The translations under genes were made by a program, and so were the position numbers. Positions 42,910 to 56,413 of a DNA stretch of 64,000 bases are shown here, one piece after another (within the stretch, counting starts at the first letter, position 1; every line of letters begins with the position of its first letter). Source of the DNA: Nocardioides aquaticus (GTDB lineage Bacteria > Actinomycetota > Actinomycetes > Propionibacteriales > Nocardioidaceae); contig NZ_CP075371.1 in NCBI RefSeq assembly GCF_018459925.1, positions 4,030,001 through 4,094,000 of the forward strand, given 5' to 3'. The notes under the pieces were generated by a model, which searched no databases, was not told the DNA's origin, and saw only the letters and a list, made by a program, of their open reading frames with translations.

Positions 42910-45072
42910 CTAGGTCGAGGCGGGGACCGCGGCCGGTCCCACCTGGTCCGACCCCGCGACGGACCCCGGTGCGGCGGACGCGGCCGGGGCGGCCCGCAGC
43001 GCCAGCAGCGCGGTGGTGCCGACCCCGAGCTCGCTCTCCAGCCAGACCCGACCGCCGTGGCGCTCGACGATGCCGCGGCAGATCGCCAGGCCCAGCCCGG
43101 AGCCGCCCTGCTGACGCATGTCGGAGGAGTCCACCTGCTCGAACCGGTCGAAGATCGTCTCCAGCCGGTCGGCCGGGATCCCCCGGCCGCGGTCGACCAC
43201 GCTCATCACGATCGCGTCGCCCTCCTGCCGGGCGCCCAGCTCGACCACCGAGCCGGGTGGGGAGAACTTCACGGCGTTGCCGATCAGGTTGGTCAGCGAC
43301 TGCACGATGCGGTCGTGGTCGGCCATCACCTGGGCCGGGCAGCCGGCGGCGCGGACGAGGCGTACGTCCCTGCTGGCGGCCAGGCCGGCCATCTCGCGGT
43401 CGGCGATCGCCAGCAGGCCGTCGACGTCCTGCGGCTGCACCTCGAGGGCGAGGCTGCCGGACTCGATGCGCTCGAGGTCGAGGATGTCGTTGATCATCCG
43501 GGTGAGCCGTTCCGAGCTCTGCAGCGCACGGTCGACCATCGCGCCGGCCGGCTCCGGGAGGTCGCCGAGGACGCCCCCGGCGAGCAGCCCCAGCGAGCCC
43601 CGGATCGAGGTGAGCGGGGTGCGCAGCTCGTGGCTGACCACGGACAGGAACTCGTTCTTGACCCGCTCGACCTCGCGCCGCTGCGTGACGTCGCGGAAGA
43701 CCACCACCCCGCCGCGCACGTCCCCGGTCTCGCTGTCGACGAGCGGGCTGGCGGTGATCTCGACCGGGAAGGTCGCGCCGTCGGCGCGGACGTAGTGGTC
43801 CTCCTCGCCGTTGCTGACGATCCGGTAGCGCACCGCCTCGGTGATGTAGCAGTCCTCGGCCGGGAACGGCACCCCGTCGTCGGCCGCGGCGTGGAAGACG
43901 TCGTGCGCCAGGCAGCCGGTGAGCTCGTCGACGGCGTAACCGAGCATGGCGGCGCCCGAGGGGTTGACGAAGGTGACCCGGCCCTCGGTGTCGACGCCGT
44001 AGATCCCGTCGGCCACCGACGACAGCAGCACCTCGGTCTCGCGCCCCATCTGGCGCAGGTCGGCGGTGCGTTCGCGCACCTGGACCTCGAGGTGGCGGCG
44101 GAGGTGGCGGTTCTCCCGGGCGATCAGGCCCTGCCGCACGCCCGCGCCCCCGATCAGGAACAGCCACAGGGCGGCCTCGAGCGTCAGCAGCCCGCCGGCG
44201 CCCTCCCCCATCACCTCGACCAGCACCGCGACCAGGAGCACCCCGAAGACCACGGCGGTGTCCCAGTCCTCGGCGCCGGCGACGCTCACCTCCCGGGGCA
44301 CGTCGCGCACCCGGACCGGCCACCAGGCCGCCAGCCCGAGCAGCAGGTAGCCCGCGATCCAGCCGAGGTCGAGCTGGGTCCCCAGCGACTCGTCGCCGCC
44401 GGCGACCCGCACGGCCCACCCGAGGTCGGTCATCGTGTAGACGATGAAGCCGGCGGCCACCAGGCCGAGCGCGAGCCGGTCGGGTCCGCGCGTGCGGCGC
44501 AGCAGGACCAGGGCGACCGTGGCCAGCACCACGTCGAGGGCCGGGATGACCAGGCCCGCGAACAGGGGCACGTCGCCGCCGGTGGCCGCCAACGGGTCGT
44601 AGACGCGGCTGGCGGCGATCATCAGCACCGCCGAGCCCAGGATCAGCCCGTCCAGGGCCATCACCGCCAGGTCCACCGGGCGTCGGGTGACCTGGGTGAA
44701 GTAGGCCAGGCTGGTGATCGAGAGCACCAGGGCGGCGGCGATCACCAGGTCGGTGACCGGGGTCTCCCCGATCGCCGCCTCGGGAAAGGCCTCGTTGAGA
44801 ACGTTGCTGCTGAGCGCGACCACGCCGGCCAGGGCGAGCAGTCCCCAGGCTCGTCGGCGACCGCCGGTGGACCACCGGGCGCGGACCGCGCCGCTGGCCA
44901 CGGCCAGGACCCCGGCCGTCAGCAGCCCGGTCGCGCTGACCGTCGCCCGGGCACCCCCGGAGAGGTCCGAGGCGAGCAGCGCCCAGAACGTGAGGAAGAG
45001 ACCGCTGCCGACGACGACGGCGACGGCCAGCAGCTGTCGTTGTCGCCGAGCGGCGGGAGGGCCTGGCGGCAT
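42910..45072 (-). CDS. Membrane PAS-containing sensor histidine kinase
   Basis: A 720-aa kinase. The N-terminal about 320 residues form 9-10 membrane helices of MASE-like character; a coiled linker (ENRHLRRHLEVQVRERTADL) leads to one PAS domain (VADGIYGVDTEGRVTFVNPS, about residues 350-475). HisKA has the phospho-His in SVVSHELRTPLTS, and the ATPase domain has LIGNAVKFSPPG (N box), DRGRGIPADRLE (G1) and QGGSGLGLAI (G2). The signal is unknown. The orphan receiver at 41170 is the nearest partner. TACCCT 7 nt before the ATG suggests a leaderless transcript. Confidence 0.93.
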   Translation of the reverse strand: MPPGPPAARRQRQLLAVAVVVGSGLFLTFWALLASDLSGGARATVSATGLLTAGVLAVASGAVRARWSTGGRRRAWGLLALAGVVALSSNVLNEAFPEAAIGETPVTDLVIAAALVLSITSLAYFTQVTRRPVDLAVMALDGLILGSAVLMIAASRVYDPLAATGGDVPLFAGLVIPALDVVLATVALVLLRRTRGPDRLALGLVAAGFIVYTMTDLGWAVRVAGGDESLGTQLDLGWIAGYLLLGLAAWWPVRVRDVPREVSVAGAEDWDTAVVFGVLLVAVLVEVMGEGAGGLLTLEAALWLFLIGGAGVRQGLIARENRHLRRHLEVQVRERTADLRQMGRETEVLLSSVADGIYGVDTEGRVTFVNPSGAAMLGYAVDELTGCLAHDVFHAAADDGVPFPAEDCYITEAVRYRIVSNGEEDHYVRADGATFPVEITASPLVDSETGDVRGGVVVFRDVTQRREVERVKNEFLSVVSHELRTPLTSIRGSLGLLAGGVLGDLPEPAGAMVDRALQSSERLTRMINDILDLERIESGSLALEVQPQDVDGLLAIADREMAGLAASRDVRLVRAAGCPAQVMADHDRIVQSLTNLIGNAVKFSPPGSVVELGARQEGDAIVMSVVDRGRGIPADRLETIFDRFEQVDSSDMRQQGGSGLGLAICRGIVERHGGRVWLESELGVGTTALLALRAAPAASAAPGSVAGSDQVGPAAVPAST

Positions 45073-45079
45073 GGAACCG

Positions 45080-45085
45080 AGGGTA
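45080..45085 (-). promoter_or_regulatory. -10 box for the sensor kinase
   Basis: TACCCT on the minus strand, 7 nt before the ATG at 45072. Confidence 0.45.
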
Positions 45086-45129
45086 GTGCGGTGCGCGCGC
45101 GCCCGACGCGTTTCGGCCGAGCCGGGGCT

Positions 45130-45774
45130 TCAGGGGCGCACGAGCGGTGTGGCGCGGGCGCCGGTGACCCAGGACCAGGGCCGCGCGGGGCCCTCGGCGA
45201 CGTAGCCCACGTGCACCACGGCGACCTCGAACCCGGCGTCGGCCAGCAGCCCGGGCACGTCGCGGGTCAGGTGGCAGCCGCCGCACGCGCGCCGCTGCAG
45301 CGGCTCGAGACGCCGCTGCCAGGCCCGCACCCGCGGTCCCGGTGCCGCACCGTGCTCGAGCAGGTGCAGCGACCCGCCGGGTCGGAGCACCCGCCGCACC
45401 TCGGCCAGCACCCGGGCGGGGTCGGGGACGGTGCAGAGGGTGAAGGTGCAGAGCACGGCGTCGTACGACCCGTCCGGCGCCGCCAGCCGCTCGCCGTCCA
45501 GGCCGGTGCGGCGCACCGCGACCGGCGACGCCTCCCGCCGGGCGGCCGAACGCTCCCACGCCAGGTCCGCGGGCTCCACGGCGTCCAGCGCGGTGACCCC
45601 GGCCGGGAGCTGCGGCAGGTTCAGCCCGCTGCCGAACCCGATCTCCAGCACCCGCCCGTGCAGACCGGCGCAGGCGCGCGCCCGCAGCCGGTCGACCGGC
45701 GCGGCCGACAGGGAGGCGTCGACCAGGCGCGGCACGACCCGCTCGGTCCACCAGCCCGCACCGTCGCGCACCAC
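45130..45774 (-). CDS. Class I SAM-dependent methyltransferase
   Basis: A 214-aa methyltransferase of the Methyltransf_11 type, similar in layout to UbiE/METTL7-like proteins. VLEIGFGSGLNLPQLP is SAM motif I, VEPADLAW motif II (acidic residue for ribose), YDAVLCTFTLCTVPDPARVL motif III, and EVRRVLRPGGSLHLLEHGA the post motif. RRACGGCHLTRDVPGLLADA has a Cys pair plus His of unknown meaning. Substrate unknown. Confidence 0.87.
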   Translation of the reverse strand: MVRDGAGWWTERVVPRLVDASLSAAPVDRLRARACAGLHGRVLEIGFGSGLNLPQLPAGVTALDAVEPADLAWERSAARREASPVAVRRTGLDGERLAAPDGSYDAVLCTFTLCTVPDPARVLAEVRRVLRPGGSLHLLEHGAAPGPRVRAWQRRLEPLQRRACGGCHLTRDVPGLLADAGFEVAVVHVGYVAEGPARPWSWVTGARATPLVRP

Positions 45775-45800
45775 CCGGCCATGGTGGCAGCACCGCGGCC

Positions 45801-45806
45801 TAGGCT
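45801..45806 (+). promoter_or_regulatory. -10 box for the ABC-F gene
   Basis: TAGGCT lies 6 nt before the GTG at 45813; leaderless spacing. Confidence 0.5.
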
Positions 45807-45812
45807 CCAGCG

Positions 45813-47450
45813 GTGAGCACCACCCTGGTCGCCAAGGGGCTGTCCGGCGGACACGCCCACCGCACCCTCTTCGAGGGCCTCGACCTGACCGTCGCCCCGG
45901 GCGACGTCGTCGGCGTGGTCGGCGCCAACGGGGCCGGCAAGTCGACCCTGCTCCGGCTGCTCGCCGGCCGGGACGCCCCGCTGGCCGGCACCGTCAGCAC
46001 GGCCCCCGCGGACGCGTTCGTGGGCTGGCTGCCCCAGGAGCACGAGCGGCTGCCCGGCGAGACGGTCGGGCAGCACCTCGCCCGGCGTACCGGCGCCGCG
46101 GCAGCCACCGAGGCGATGGAGGCCACCGCCGCCGCCCTCGGCTCCGAGGTGCCCGGCGCCGACGACGCGTACGCGGTCGCGCTCGACCACTGGCTGGCCT
46201 CCGGCGCGCCCGACCTCGACGAGCGGGTGCCCGCCGTGCTCGGCGACCTGCGTCTCGACGTCGGCCCCGACGCGCTGATGACCTCGCTGTCGGGCGGGCA
46301 GGCCGCGCGGGTGGGGCTGGCCGCGCTGCTGCTGAGCCGCTTCGACCTCGTCCTGCTCGACGAGCCCACCAACGACCTGGACCTCGACGGGCTCGAGCGG
46401 CTCGAGCGGCTGGTCGGCGGCATGCGGGCCGGGGTCGTGCTGGTCTCGCACGACCGCGAGTTCCTCGCCCGCTGCGTGACCCGCGTCGTCGAGCTGGACC
46501 TCGCCCAGCACCAGGTGCGGGTCTACGACGGCGGGTACGACGCGTTCCTGGAGGAGCGCGCCGTGCACCGGCGCCACGCCCGTGCGGCCTACGAGCAGTA
46601 CGCCGGGACCAGGGCCGACCTGGAGTCCCGGGCGCGCACCCAGCGCGAGTGGAGCTCGCAGGGCGTGCGCAACGCGATGCGCAAGAGCCCCGACAACGAC
46701 AAGATCCGTCGCCGCGCGCAGAGTGAGTCCTCGGAGAAGCAGGGGCAGAAGGTCCGGCAGATGGAGTCCCGGATCGCCCGCCTCGAAGAGGTCGAGGAGC
46801 CCCGCAAGGAGTGGGAGCTGCAGTTCTCGATCGCCCGCGGCGCGCGCTCGAGCTCGGTGGTGGCCACGCTCGACCAGGCGGTCGTGCGGCGCGGCGACTT
46901 CACGCTCGGCCCGGTGTCGCTGCAGGTCGACGCCGGCGAGCGGATCGGGATCACCGGGCCCAACGGGGCCGGCAAGACCACCCTGCTCCAGCTCCTGCTC
47001 GGCCACCTCGCACCCGACGAGGGCCGCGCCTCGCAGGGTGCGTCGCTGTCGGTCGGCGGGATCGACCAGGCCCGCGCCTCGCTGCCCGAGGACCGCACCC
47101 TGGGCGACGCCGCCGAGGCCGCGCTGCCCGACCTCTCGCCGGCCGAGGTGCGCACGCTGCTGGCGAAGTTCGGTCTCAAGAGCGACCAGGTGGCCGGCCT
47201 GGTCGCCCGGCTGTCCCCCGGCGAACGCACCCGCGCGGCGATGGCGCTGCTGCAGGCGCGCGCGGTCAACGTGCTGGTACTCGACGAGCCGACCAACCAC
47301 CTCGACCTGCCGGCGATCGAGCAGCTCGAGCACGCGCTGGACGCCTACGACGGCGCCCTGCTGCTGGTCTCCCACGACCGGCGGCTGCTGGACCAGGTGC
47401 GTCTGGACCAGCAGTGGCGGGTCGAGGCCGGCCAGGTCTCGACCGGCTGA
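45813..47450 (+). CDS. ABC-F family ATPase (ribosome-acting)
   Basis: A 545-aa twin-ATPase without membrane helices. First domain: GANGAGKST, LSGGQAARVGLA, VLLDEPTNDLD, SHDREFL; interdomain linker about 90 residues, highly charged (RKSPDNDKIRRRAQSESSEK), the part that reaches into the ribosome; second domain: GPNGAGKTT, LSPGERTRAAMA, VLDEPTNHLD, SHDRRLL. It differs from the Uup-like gene at 27546 in having no C-terminal coiled coil, and resembles the group that includes antibiotic-resistance ABC-F proteins. A small hairpin follows the stop. Confidence 0.92.
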   Translation: MSTTLVAKGLSGGHAHRTLFEGLDLTVAPGDVVGVVGANGAGKSTLLRLLAGRDAPLAGTVSTAPADAFVGWLPQEHERLPGETVGQHLARRTGAAAATEAMEATAAALGSEVPGADDAYAVALDHWLASGAPDLDERVPAVLGDLRLDVGPDALMTSLSGGQAARVGLAALLLSRFDLVLLDEPTNDLDLDGLERLERLVGGMRAGVVLVSHDREFLARCVTRVVELDLAQHQVRVYDGGYDAFLEERAVHRRHARAAYEQYAGTRADLESRARTQREWSSQGVRNAMRKSPDNDKIRRRAQSESSEKQGQKVRQMESRIARLEEVEEPRKEWELQFSIARGARSSSVVATLDQAVVRRGDFTLGPVSLQVDAGERIGITGPNGAGKTTLLQLLLGHLAPDEGRASQGASLSVGGIDQARASLPEDRTLGDAAEAALPDLSPAEVRTLLAKFGLKSDQVAGLVARLSPGERTRAAMALLQARAVNVLVLDEPTNHLDLPAIEQLEHALDAYDGALLLVSHDRRLLDQVRLDQQWRVEAGQVSTG

Positions 47451-47475
47451 GTCTGTCAACTTGTGGTTGACAGAC
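47451..47475 (+). terminator. Hairpin directly after the ABC-F stop codon
   Basis: GTCTGTCAAC / GTTGACAGAC arms of 10 nt around TTGTG begin on the base after the stop codon. It may end or weaken transcription before the 47502 gene; the perfect symmetry also fits a regulator site. Confidence 0.55.
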
Positions 47476-47501
47476 CGGCCCGGGGCGGGTGGGGTGGGGG
47501 C

Positions 47502-47831
47502 ATGACGCGCACCCCCCAGGTCCTCGCGGTGGCCGCCGCGGTCACCGTCGCGGTCGGACTCCTCGACGGGTCCGGCTGGCCGTCCTTCGTGGTCGGTGCG
47601 GTGCTGGCCCTCGCGCTGTGGGTGATGCTCTTCGCCGGCCCCTACGCCTCCGGCGGGGACCGCGACACGGTCGACCCGCGGGCGTACGCGCTCGCCGCCG
47701 CGACCGGCACCGTCCTCGGTTACCTGACGGTCCGGATCGGGGACGGGAACAGCGCCTTCTGGGCGACCGGCTTCATCGTCGCCGGGGCGATCCTGCCGGC
47801 CGCGCTCACGTCCTCGCGTGACCGGCACTGA
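47502..47831 (+). CDS. Small membrane protein
   Basis: A 109-aa protein with three or four hydrophobic segments (about residues 7-20, 28-47, 64-80, 87-102) and no family motif that I recognise. ATG at 47502 follows a G-rich stretch (GGTGGGG) that could act as a ribosome site. Its end overlaps the start of the HTH-DUF3887-like gene by 14 nt in another frame, so the two are probably co-translated. Confidence 0.65.
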   Translation: MTRTPQVLAVAAAVTVAVGLLDGSGWPSFVVGAVLALALWVMLFAGPYASGGDRDTVDPRAYALAAATGTVLGYLTVRIGDGNSAFWATGFIVAGAILPAALTSSRDRH

Positions 47832-48414
47832 GGCCCGCGGTGATCCCGGGTCCCTGCTGGCCCTGGCCGCCGCGCGGCAGGCGGCCGCGCGGGCCCAGGA
47901 CGGCCTGCACGCCGCCGTCGCCGCGGCCCGGGCCGCCGGCCACACCTGGGCCGAGGTCGGCGCGACCCTCGGCACGACCCGCCAGGCCGCGTTCAAGCGG
48001 TTCGGCACACCCCTCGACCCCCGGGACGGACGACCGATGACACCCAGCCCCACCGACGGTCTCGACCTCGCCACCGAGGAGGTGTTCACCCGTCTCGACG
48101 CCGGTGACTACGACCACCTCCGCGCGCTGATGACCGACGACACCGCCGCCGTGCTGACCCGCGCGCTGGTGCTGGACACCTGGGCCGGCGTCGTCCGGGA
48201 GACCGGGCGCCTCGAGGGCTGCCACGCCACCCGCCTCGAGCTCCCCGACGGCTCGTCGGTCGGCGTCGGGGAGCCGGTGCTGGGCGGCGTCGTCGGCGCC
48301 ACCCGGCTCCGCTGCGAGGCCGGGGAGTGGCTGGGGCGGGTGGCCTGGGACGAGGAGCGCCGCGTCGCCGGGCTGCTGGTCGTGGCACCGGGGACCACCA
48401 GCCTGCCGTTCTGA
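47818..48414 (+). CDS. HTH protein with DUF3887-like domain
   Basis: A 198-aa fusion. The N-terminal about 75 residues form a helical segment with a helix-turn-helix (GHTWAEVGATLGTTRQAAFK), of the type seen in small actinobacterial DNA-binding proteins; the C-terminal about 115 residues (LDAGDYDHLRALMTDDTAAV onward) look like DUF3887, a cystatin/NTF2-like domain that may bind a ligand. The pairing suggests a one-component regulator. No target is evident. A large inverted repeat follows the stop. Confidence 0.75.
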   Translation: MTGTEARGDPGSLLALAAARQAAARAQDGLHAAVAAARAAGHTWAEVGATLGTTRQAAFKRFGTPLDPRDGRPMTPSPTDGLDLATEEVFTRLDAGDYDHLRALMTDDTAAVLTRALVLDTWAGVVRETGRLEGCHATRLELPDGSSVGVGEPVLGGVVGATRLRCEAGEWLGRVAWDEERRVAGLLVVAPGTTSLPF

Positions 48415-48458
48415 CCCGTCCGGCGGGCCCGTCGCCTCGGCGTCACGCCGCCACTCGC

Positions 48459-48532
48459 GCTGTAACGCTGTGTTACATCGCCTAGCGCAGCGTCACGACG
48501 CCGCACCAGACGATGTAACACAGCGTTACAGC
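48459..48532. repeat. Inverted repeat with palindromic arms
   Basis: Two perfect 22-nt arms (48459-48480, 48511-48532) around a 30-nt spacer, between convergent genes. Each arm contains its own dyad, TGTAAC-N5-GTTACA, so the element is also two protein-binding-like palindromes. Could be a strong two-way terminator or a repeat-family member. Confidence 0.7.
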
Positions 48533-48592
48533 TGCGCCGGGCGCCCGGACCGCTGCCCGGACCGCTGCCCGGACCGCTGCCCGGCGGTCGCC

Positions 48593-50017
48593 TCAGCGGA
48601 CCCGGCGGGGCGCCAGGAACGCGGCGAGCGTGGCCAGGCCGACTGCGGCGGAGCCGGTGAGCAGCGCGGGTCCGACCGCGCCGTCGTACCCGACCGGGCT
48701 GATCTCGCCGCCGTTGCCGAGGAAGACCGCGGTCAGCAGCGCGATCCCGAAGGCCACCCCGAACTCGCGGATCGTGGAGTTGGCGGAGCTGGCGATCGCG
48801 AAGTCGTCGTCCGGCAGGCCGTCGAGGACCATGGTCGCGCTGGGGGCGAAGGTCAGGCCCATCCCGATCCCGGCCATCGCCAGCGGCACGACGAACGAGC
48901 CGTACGCCGCGCCGCTCTCGGTGAGCACGGCGAACCACGCCAGCGCGGCGGTCTGCAGGGCCAGGCCCACCAGCAGCAGCGCCCGCAGCCCGGTCCGGGA
49001 GGCCAGCGCGCCGGCGATCGGGGCGACCACCATCGGTGCCGCCGTCCAGGGCAGCGTCCGCAGTCCCGCCTCCAGGGGGCTGAAGCCCTGGACGACCTGC
49101 AGGTACTGCGAGAGCAGGAACACCGTGCCGAACACGCCCGTGGTGAACAGCAGCCCGACGGCGTTGGCCACGGAGAAGCCGCGGGAGGAGAAGAGCCGCA
49201 GCGGCAGCACGGCGTACGAGCGCCCGCGCGCCCAGAGCACGTAGGCCGGCAGCAGCACGACCGCGAGCACCAGCGGGCCCAGGACCCCGACCGAGCCCCA
49301 GCCGTCCTCGTTGCCGTGCACCATGCCCCAGACCCCGGCGAGCACGGCGCCGCCGACCAGCAGCGTCCCGACCGGGTCCAGCCGCTGCCAGGCGCCCCGG
49401 GCCTCGGGCACCGTGAGCAGGAGCAGGGGCACGGCGACCACCGCGACCGGGACGTTCAGCCAGAAGATCGCCTGCCAGCTGATCCCCTCGACGACGGCCC
49501 CGCCGACGACCGGACCGAGCGCGACCCCGAGGCCCGACACCCCGCCCCAGATCCCGATCGCGACCGGGCGGAGCGCCGGCGAGACCGAGGAGGCCAGCAG
49601 GGTCAGCGACAGCGGCATGATCGCCGCGGCCCCGAGGCCCTGCACCGCCCGGGCCGCGATGAGCGCCTCCGAGGTCGTGCTCAGCGCCGAGGCGATCGAG
49701 GCCAGCGTGAAGACCGCGATGCCGGCGACCATCACCCGGCGCCGGCCGAGCCGGTCACCCAGGGTCGCGGCCGGCAGCATGAAGGTCGCGAAGGTCAGCG
49801 TGTAGGCGTTGAGGAACCAGGACAGCTGCCCGACGCTCGCCCCGAGGTCGGCGCGCACCACCGGCAGGGCACTGGTCATCACGAGGTTGTCGAGCGTGGC
49901 CATGAACATCGGCAACGAGGCCGCGACGACCACGAGCCACACGGGTGCGCGGCGGGCGCGCCCGGTCGGGTCGGCGGCGGGTCCCTGGCGTTCCGGCGGG
50001 CGGTCGAGGAGGGTCAT
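48593..50017 (-). CDS. MFS transporter, DHA2 (14-helix) family
   Basis: A 474-aa drug:H+ antiporter-type exporter with 14 predicted helices. FLNAYTLTFATFMLPAATLG, motif A LGDRLGRRRVMVAG after helix 2, and motif C-like GPVVGGAVVEGISWQAIFWLN are typical of the EmrB/QacA group. ATG at 50017 has GGAG 6 nt upstream and is preferred over ATGs further out. It is divergent from a TetR regulator, with an inverted repeat between, so drug-induced expression is likely; the substrate is unknown. Confidence 0.92.
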   Translation of the reverse strand: MTLLDRPPERQGPAADPTGRARRAPVWLVVVAASLPMFMATLDNLVMTSALPVVRADLGASVGQLSWFLNAYTLTFATFMLPAATLGDRLGRRRVMVAGIAVFTLASIASALSTTSEALIAARAVQGLGAAAIMPLSLTLLASSVSPALRPVAIGIWGGVSGLGVALGPVVGGAVVEGISWQAIFWLNVPVAVVAVPLLLLTVPEARGAWQRLDPVGTLLVGGAVLAGVWGMVHGNEDGWGSVGVLGPLVLAVVLLPAYVLWARGRSYAVLPLRLFSSRGFSVANAVGLLFTTGVFGTVFLLSQYLQVVQGFSPLEAGLRTLPWTAAPMVVAPIAGALASRTGLRALLLVGLALQTAALAWFAVLTESGAAYGSFVVPLAMAGIGMGLTFAPSATMVLDGLPDDDFAIASSANSTIREFGVAFGIALLTAVFLGNGGEISPVGYDGAVGPALLTGSAAVGLATLAAFLAPRRVR

Positions 50018-50046
50018 CTGCATCTCCGGTCTAGAAGGCATCGAAT

Positions 50047-50075
50047 GATTACTTACGCCACGACGGTAGGTAATC
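50047..50075. promoter_or_regulatory. TetR-type operator between MFS and tetR genes
   Basis: GATTACTTAC / GTAGGTAATC half-sites (one mismatch) with a 9-nt centre in the 77-nt gap between divergent genes. Repressor binding would cover both promoters. Confidence 0.6.
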
Positions 50076-50081
50076 GTTTGA

Positions 50082-50087
50082 TAATCT
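50082..50087 (+). promoter_or_regulatory. -10 box for the tetR gene
   Basis: TAATCT lies 7 nt before the ATG at 50095; leaderless spacing. Confidence 0.5.
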
Positions 50088-50094
50088 GTCAAGG

Positions 50095-50712
50095 ATGACT
50101 TCCCAGGACGCCGCCCCCGTACCCCGGATGAGCGCCGAGGACCGCCGCGCGCTGGTGCTCGACGCCGCCACCCACGCCTTCGCGCTGGCCGGCTACCACG
50201 GCACCAGCACCGACGCCGTGGCCAAGCACGCCGGGGTGTCCCAGCCGTACGTCGTGCGGATCTTCGGCACGAAGCTCGCGCTGTTCCTCGAGGTGTTCGA
50301 GCGCGCCATGCAGCGCATCGACCGGGCCTTCGCCGAGGTGATCGACGCCCAGCCCTTCGACCCCGACAGCGAGGCCGACTGGGAGCGGCTGGGGCTGGCC
50401 TACGCCGCCCTGATGGCCGACCGGGACCTGCTGATGGTGATGATGCACGGCTTCGCGGCCGGCGGGATCGAGGAGATCGCCGAGCGGAGCCGGGCCTGCA
50501 TGGGCGCGGTGTTCGCCACGCTCCGCGACGCCGGCGGCAGCGACGAGCGGATCCGCGACTTCGTGGCGCAGGGGATGCTGATGAACGTCTTGCTCTCGAT
50601 GCGGGCCCCCGAGCACCTCGACGAGGAGGGCGCGGGCCGCGCGGTCGCTCCGTTCACGGTCTGCGCCTTCGGCGACGCGCTGACCTTCGTGACGGCACCC
50701 GGGGCCGAGTAG
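50095..50712 (+). CDS. TetR family transcriptional regulator
   Basis: A 205-aa repressor. The N-terminal helix-turn-helix is clear (DAATHAFALAGYHGTSTDAV, AKHAGVSQPYVVRIFGTKLA); the C-terminal helical ligand domain (about residues 75-200) is variable and Met-rich around LMADRDLLMVMMHGFAAGG. Divergent from the MFS exporter with a shared operator, the classical arrangement for self-regulation and exporter control. Confidence 0.92.
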   Translation: MTSQDAAPVPRMSAEDRRALVLDAATHAFALAGYHGTSTDAVAKHAGVSQPYVVRIFGTKLALFLEVFERAMQRIDRAFAEVIDAQPFDPDSEADWERLGLAYAALMADRDLLMVMMHGFAAGGIEEIAERSRACMGAVFATLRDAGGSDERIRDFVAQGMLMNVLLSMRAPEHLDEEGAGRAVAPFTVCAFGDALTFVTAPGAE

Positions 50713-50863
50713 GACGGGGCCCTGGGGCGGGGCCCCGGGGCTGGGTACGGCGGACCGACGACCGGGTGCCGTGCGACCCCGAACCGGCCGGTGGCCTTGT
50801 GCCCGCCTCCTGGACGCTGTTGTGTGAGTGATCCGCACCACAACGCGACCGACGGAGGACCAC

Positions 50864-55281
<4,418 letters not shown>

Positions 55282-55282
<1 letters not shown>

Positions 55283-56373
55283 TGGGCCCGAACGGGCAGG
55301 CGCAGTACTGGGCCCCGAGCCTGCCCGCCGCGTGCGAGGTCCTCCTCGCGCACTACGACCACGCCTACGTCGCGCCCGGGGAGTCCTCTCCCCGGCGGGC
55401 CGAGACGACCGACCCGCACGACCGCGACGTGCGCGCCTACCCGCACCAGCACCCGGTCAGCGACTTCACGACCGTCGGGGACATCTGGTCCGCGCAGGCC
55501 AACCCCGAGCGCAAGAAGGCCTTCGACATCCGCACCGTGATGCGCGCCGTGGTCGACCAGGACCACGAGGTCCTGGAGCGCTGGGCGGGGATGGCCGACG
55601 CCGACACCACGGTGGTCCTCGACGCCCACCTGGGCGGCTACCCGGTCACCGTGCTGGGCATCGAGTCACGCCCGATCCCCCGTCGTGGCGCGTTCCCCGC
55701 GGACGGTCCGGACCAGTGGACCGCCGGCACCCTCTTCCCGCAGTCCTCCAGGAAGACCGCCCGCGCCATCAACGCCGCCAGCGGCAACCGCCCGCTGGTC
55801 GTGCTCGCCAACCTGTCCGGCTTCGACGGCTCCCCGGAGTCGCTGCGCAAGAGCCAGCTCGAGTACGGCGCGGAGATCGGCCGGGCGATGGTCAACTTCG
55901 ACGGGCCGATCGTCTTCTGCGTCGTGTCGCGCTACCACGGCGGCGCCTTCGTCGTCTTCTCCGGCGTGCTCAACGACAACATGGAGGTGGTCGCCGTCGA
56001 GGGGTCCTACGCCTCGGTCATCGGTGGTGCGCCGGCCGCGGCGGTGGTCTTCGCCCGGGACGTCACCCGGCGTACGGCGGGCGACCCGCGGGTGACCGCG
56101 CTGGAGGCCGAGCTGGCGCAGGCCGACGAGGGTCAGCAGGCCGCACTCCGGGCCGAGCTGGCCGACCGCCGGACCTCGGTCCGCTCGGAGAAGCTGGGCG
56201 AGGTCGCCCAGGAGTTCGAGGACGTGCACACCATCGAACGGGCCCGGCGCGTCGGGTCGGTCGACACGATCATCGCGGCCCGGGACCTGCGCCCGTACCT
56301 GATCGGTGCCGTCGAGCGCGGCCTCGGCCGGGCGTCCGGCGTCACCAGCGAGAGCACCGAGCGCACCGACTGA
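55282..56373 (+). CDS. Giant acyl-CoA carboxylase: carboxyltransferase C-lobe (frameshifted part)
   Basis: The continuation of the carboxylase: MGPNGQAQYWAPSLPAACEV joins directly to the FGIGG end of the upstream frame. DIWSAQANPERKKAFDIRTV, VTVLGIESRPIPRRGAFPAD, LFPQSSRKTARAINAASGNR and LVVLANLSGFDGSPESLRKS are the carboxyltransferase segments that bind acyl-CoA and carboxybiotin, as in fungal acetyl-CoA carboxylase. As drawn it would need an internal start at 55282 and lack a ribosome site, so it is almost certainly part of one 1836-aa protein. The tail (about 100 residues) is a charged helix. Confidence 0.88.
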
Positions 56374-56413
56374 CCGGTCGGCCGTCCACCACACCCCAGA
56401 CAGCAGGAGCCCC

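Noticed and set aside
42877..45816. Frames of nearly 1000 codons on both strands over the sensor kinase
   Set aside because: They lie over the PAS-HisKA-HATPase gene in other frames and show no recognisable domain.
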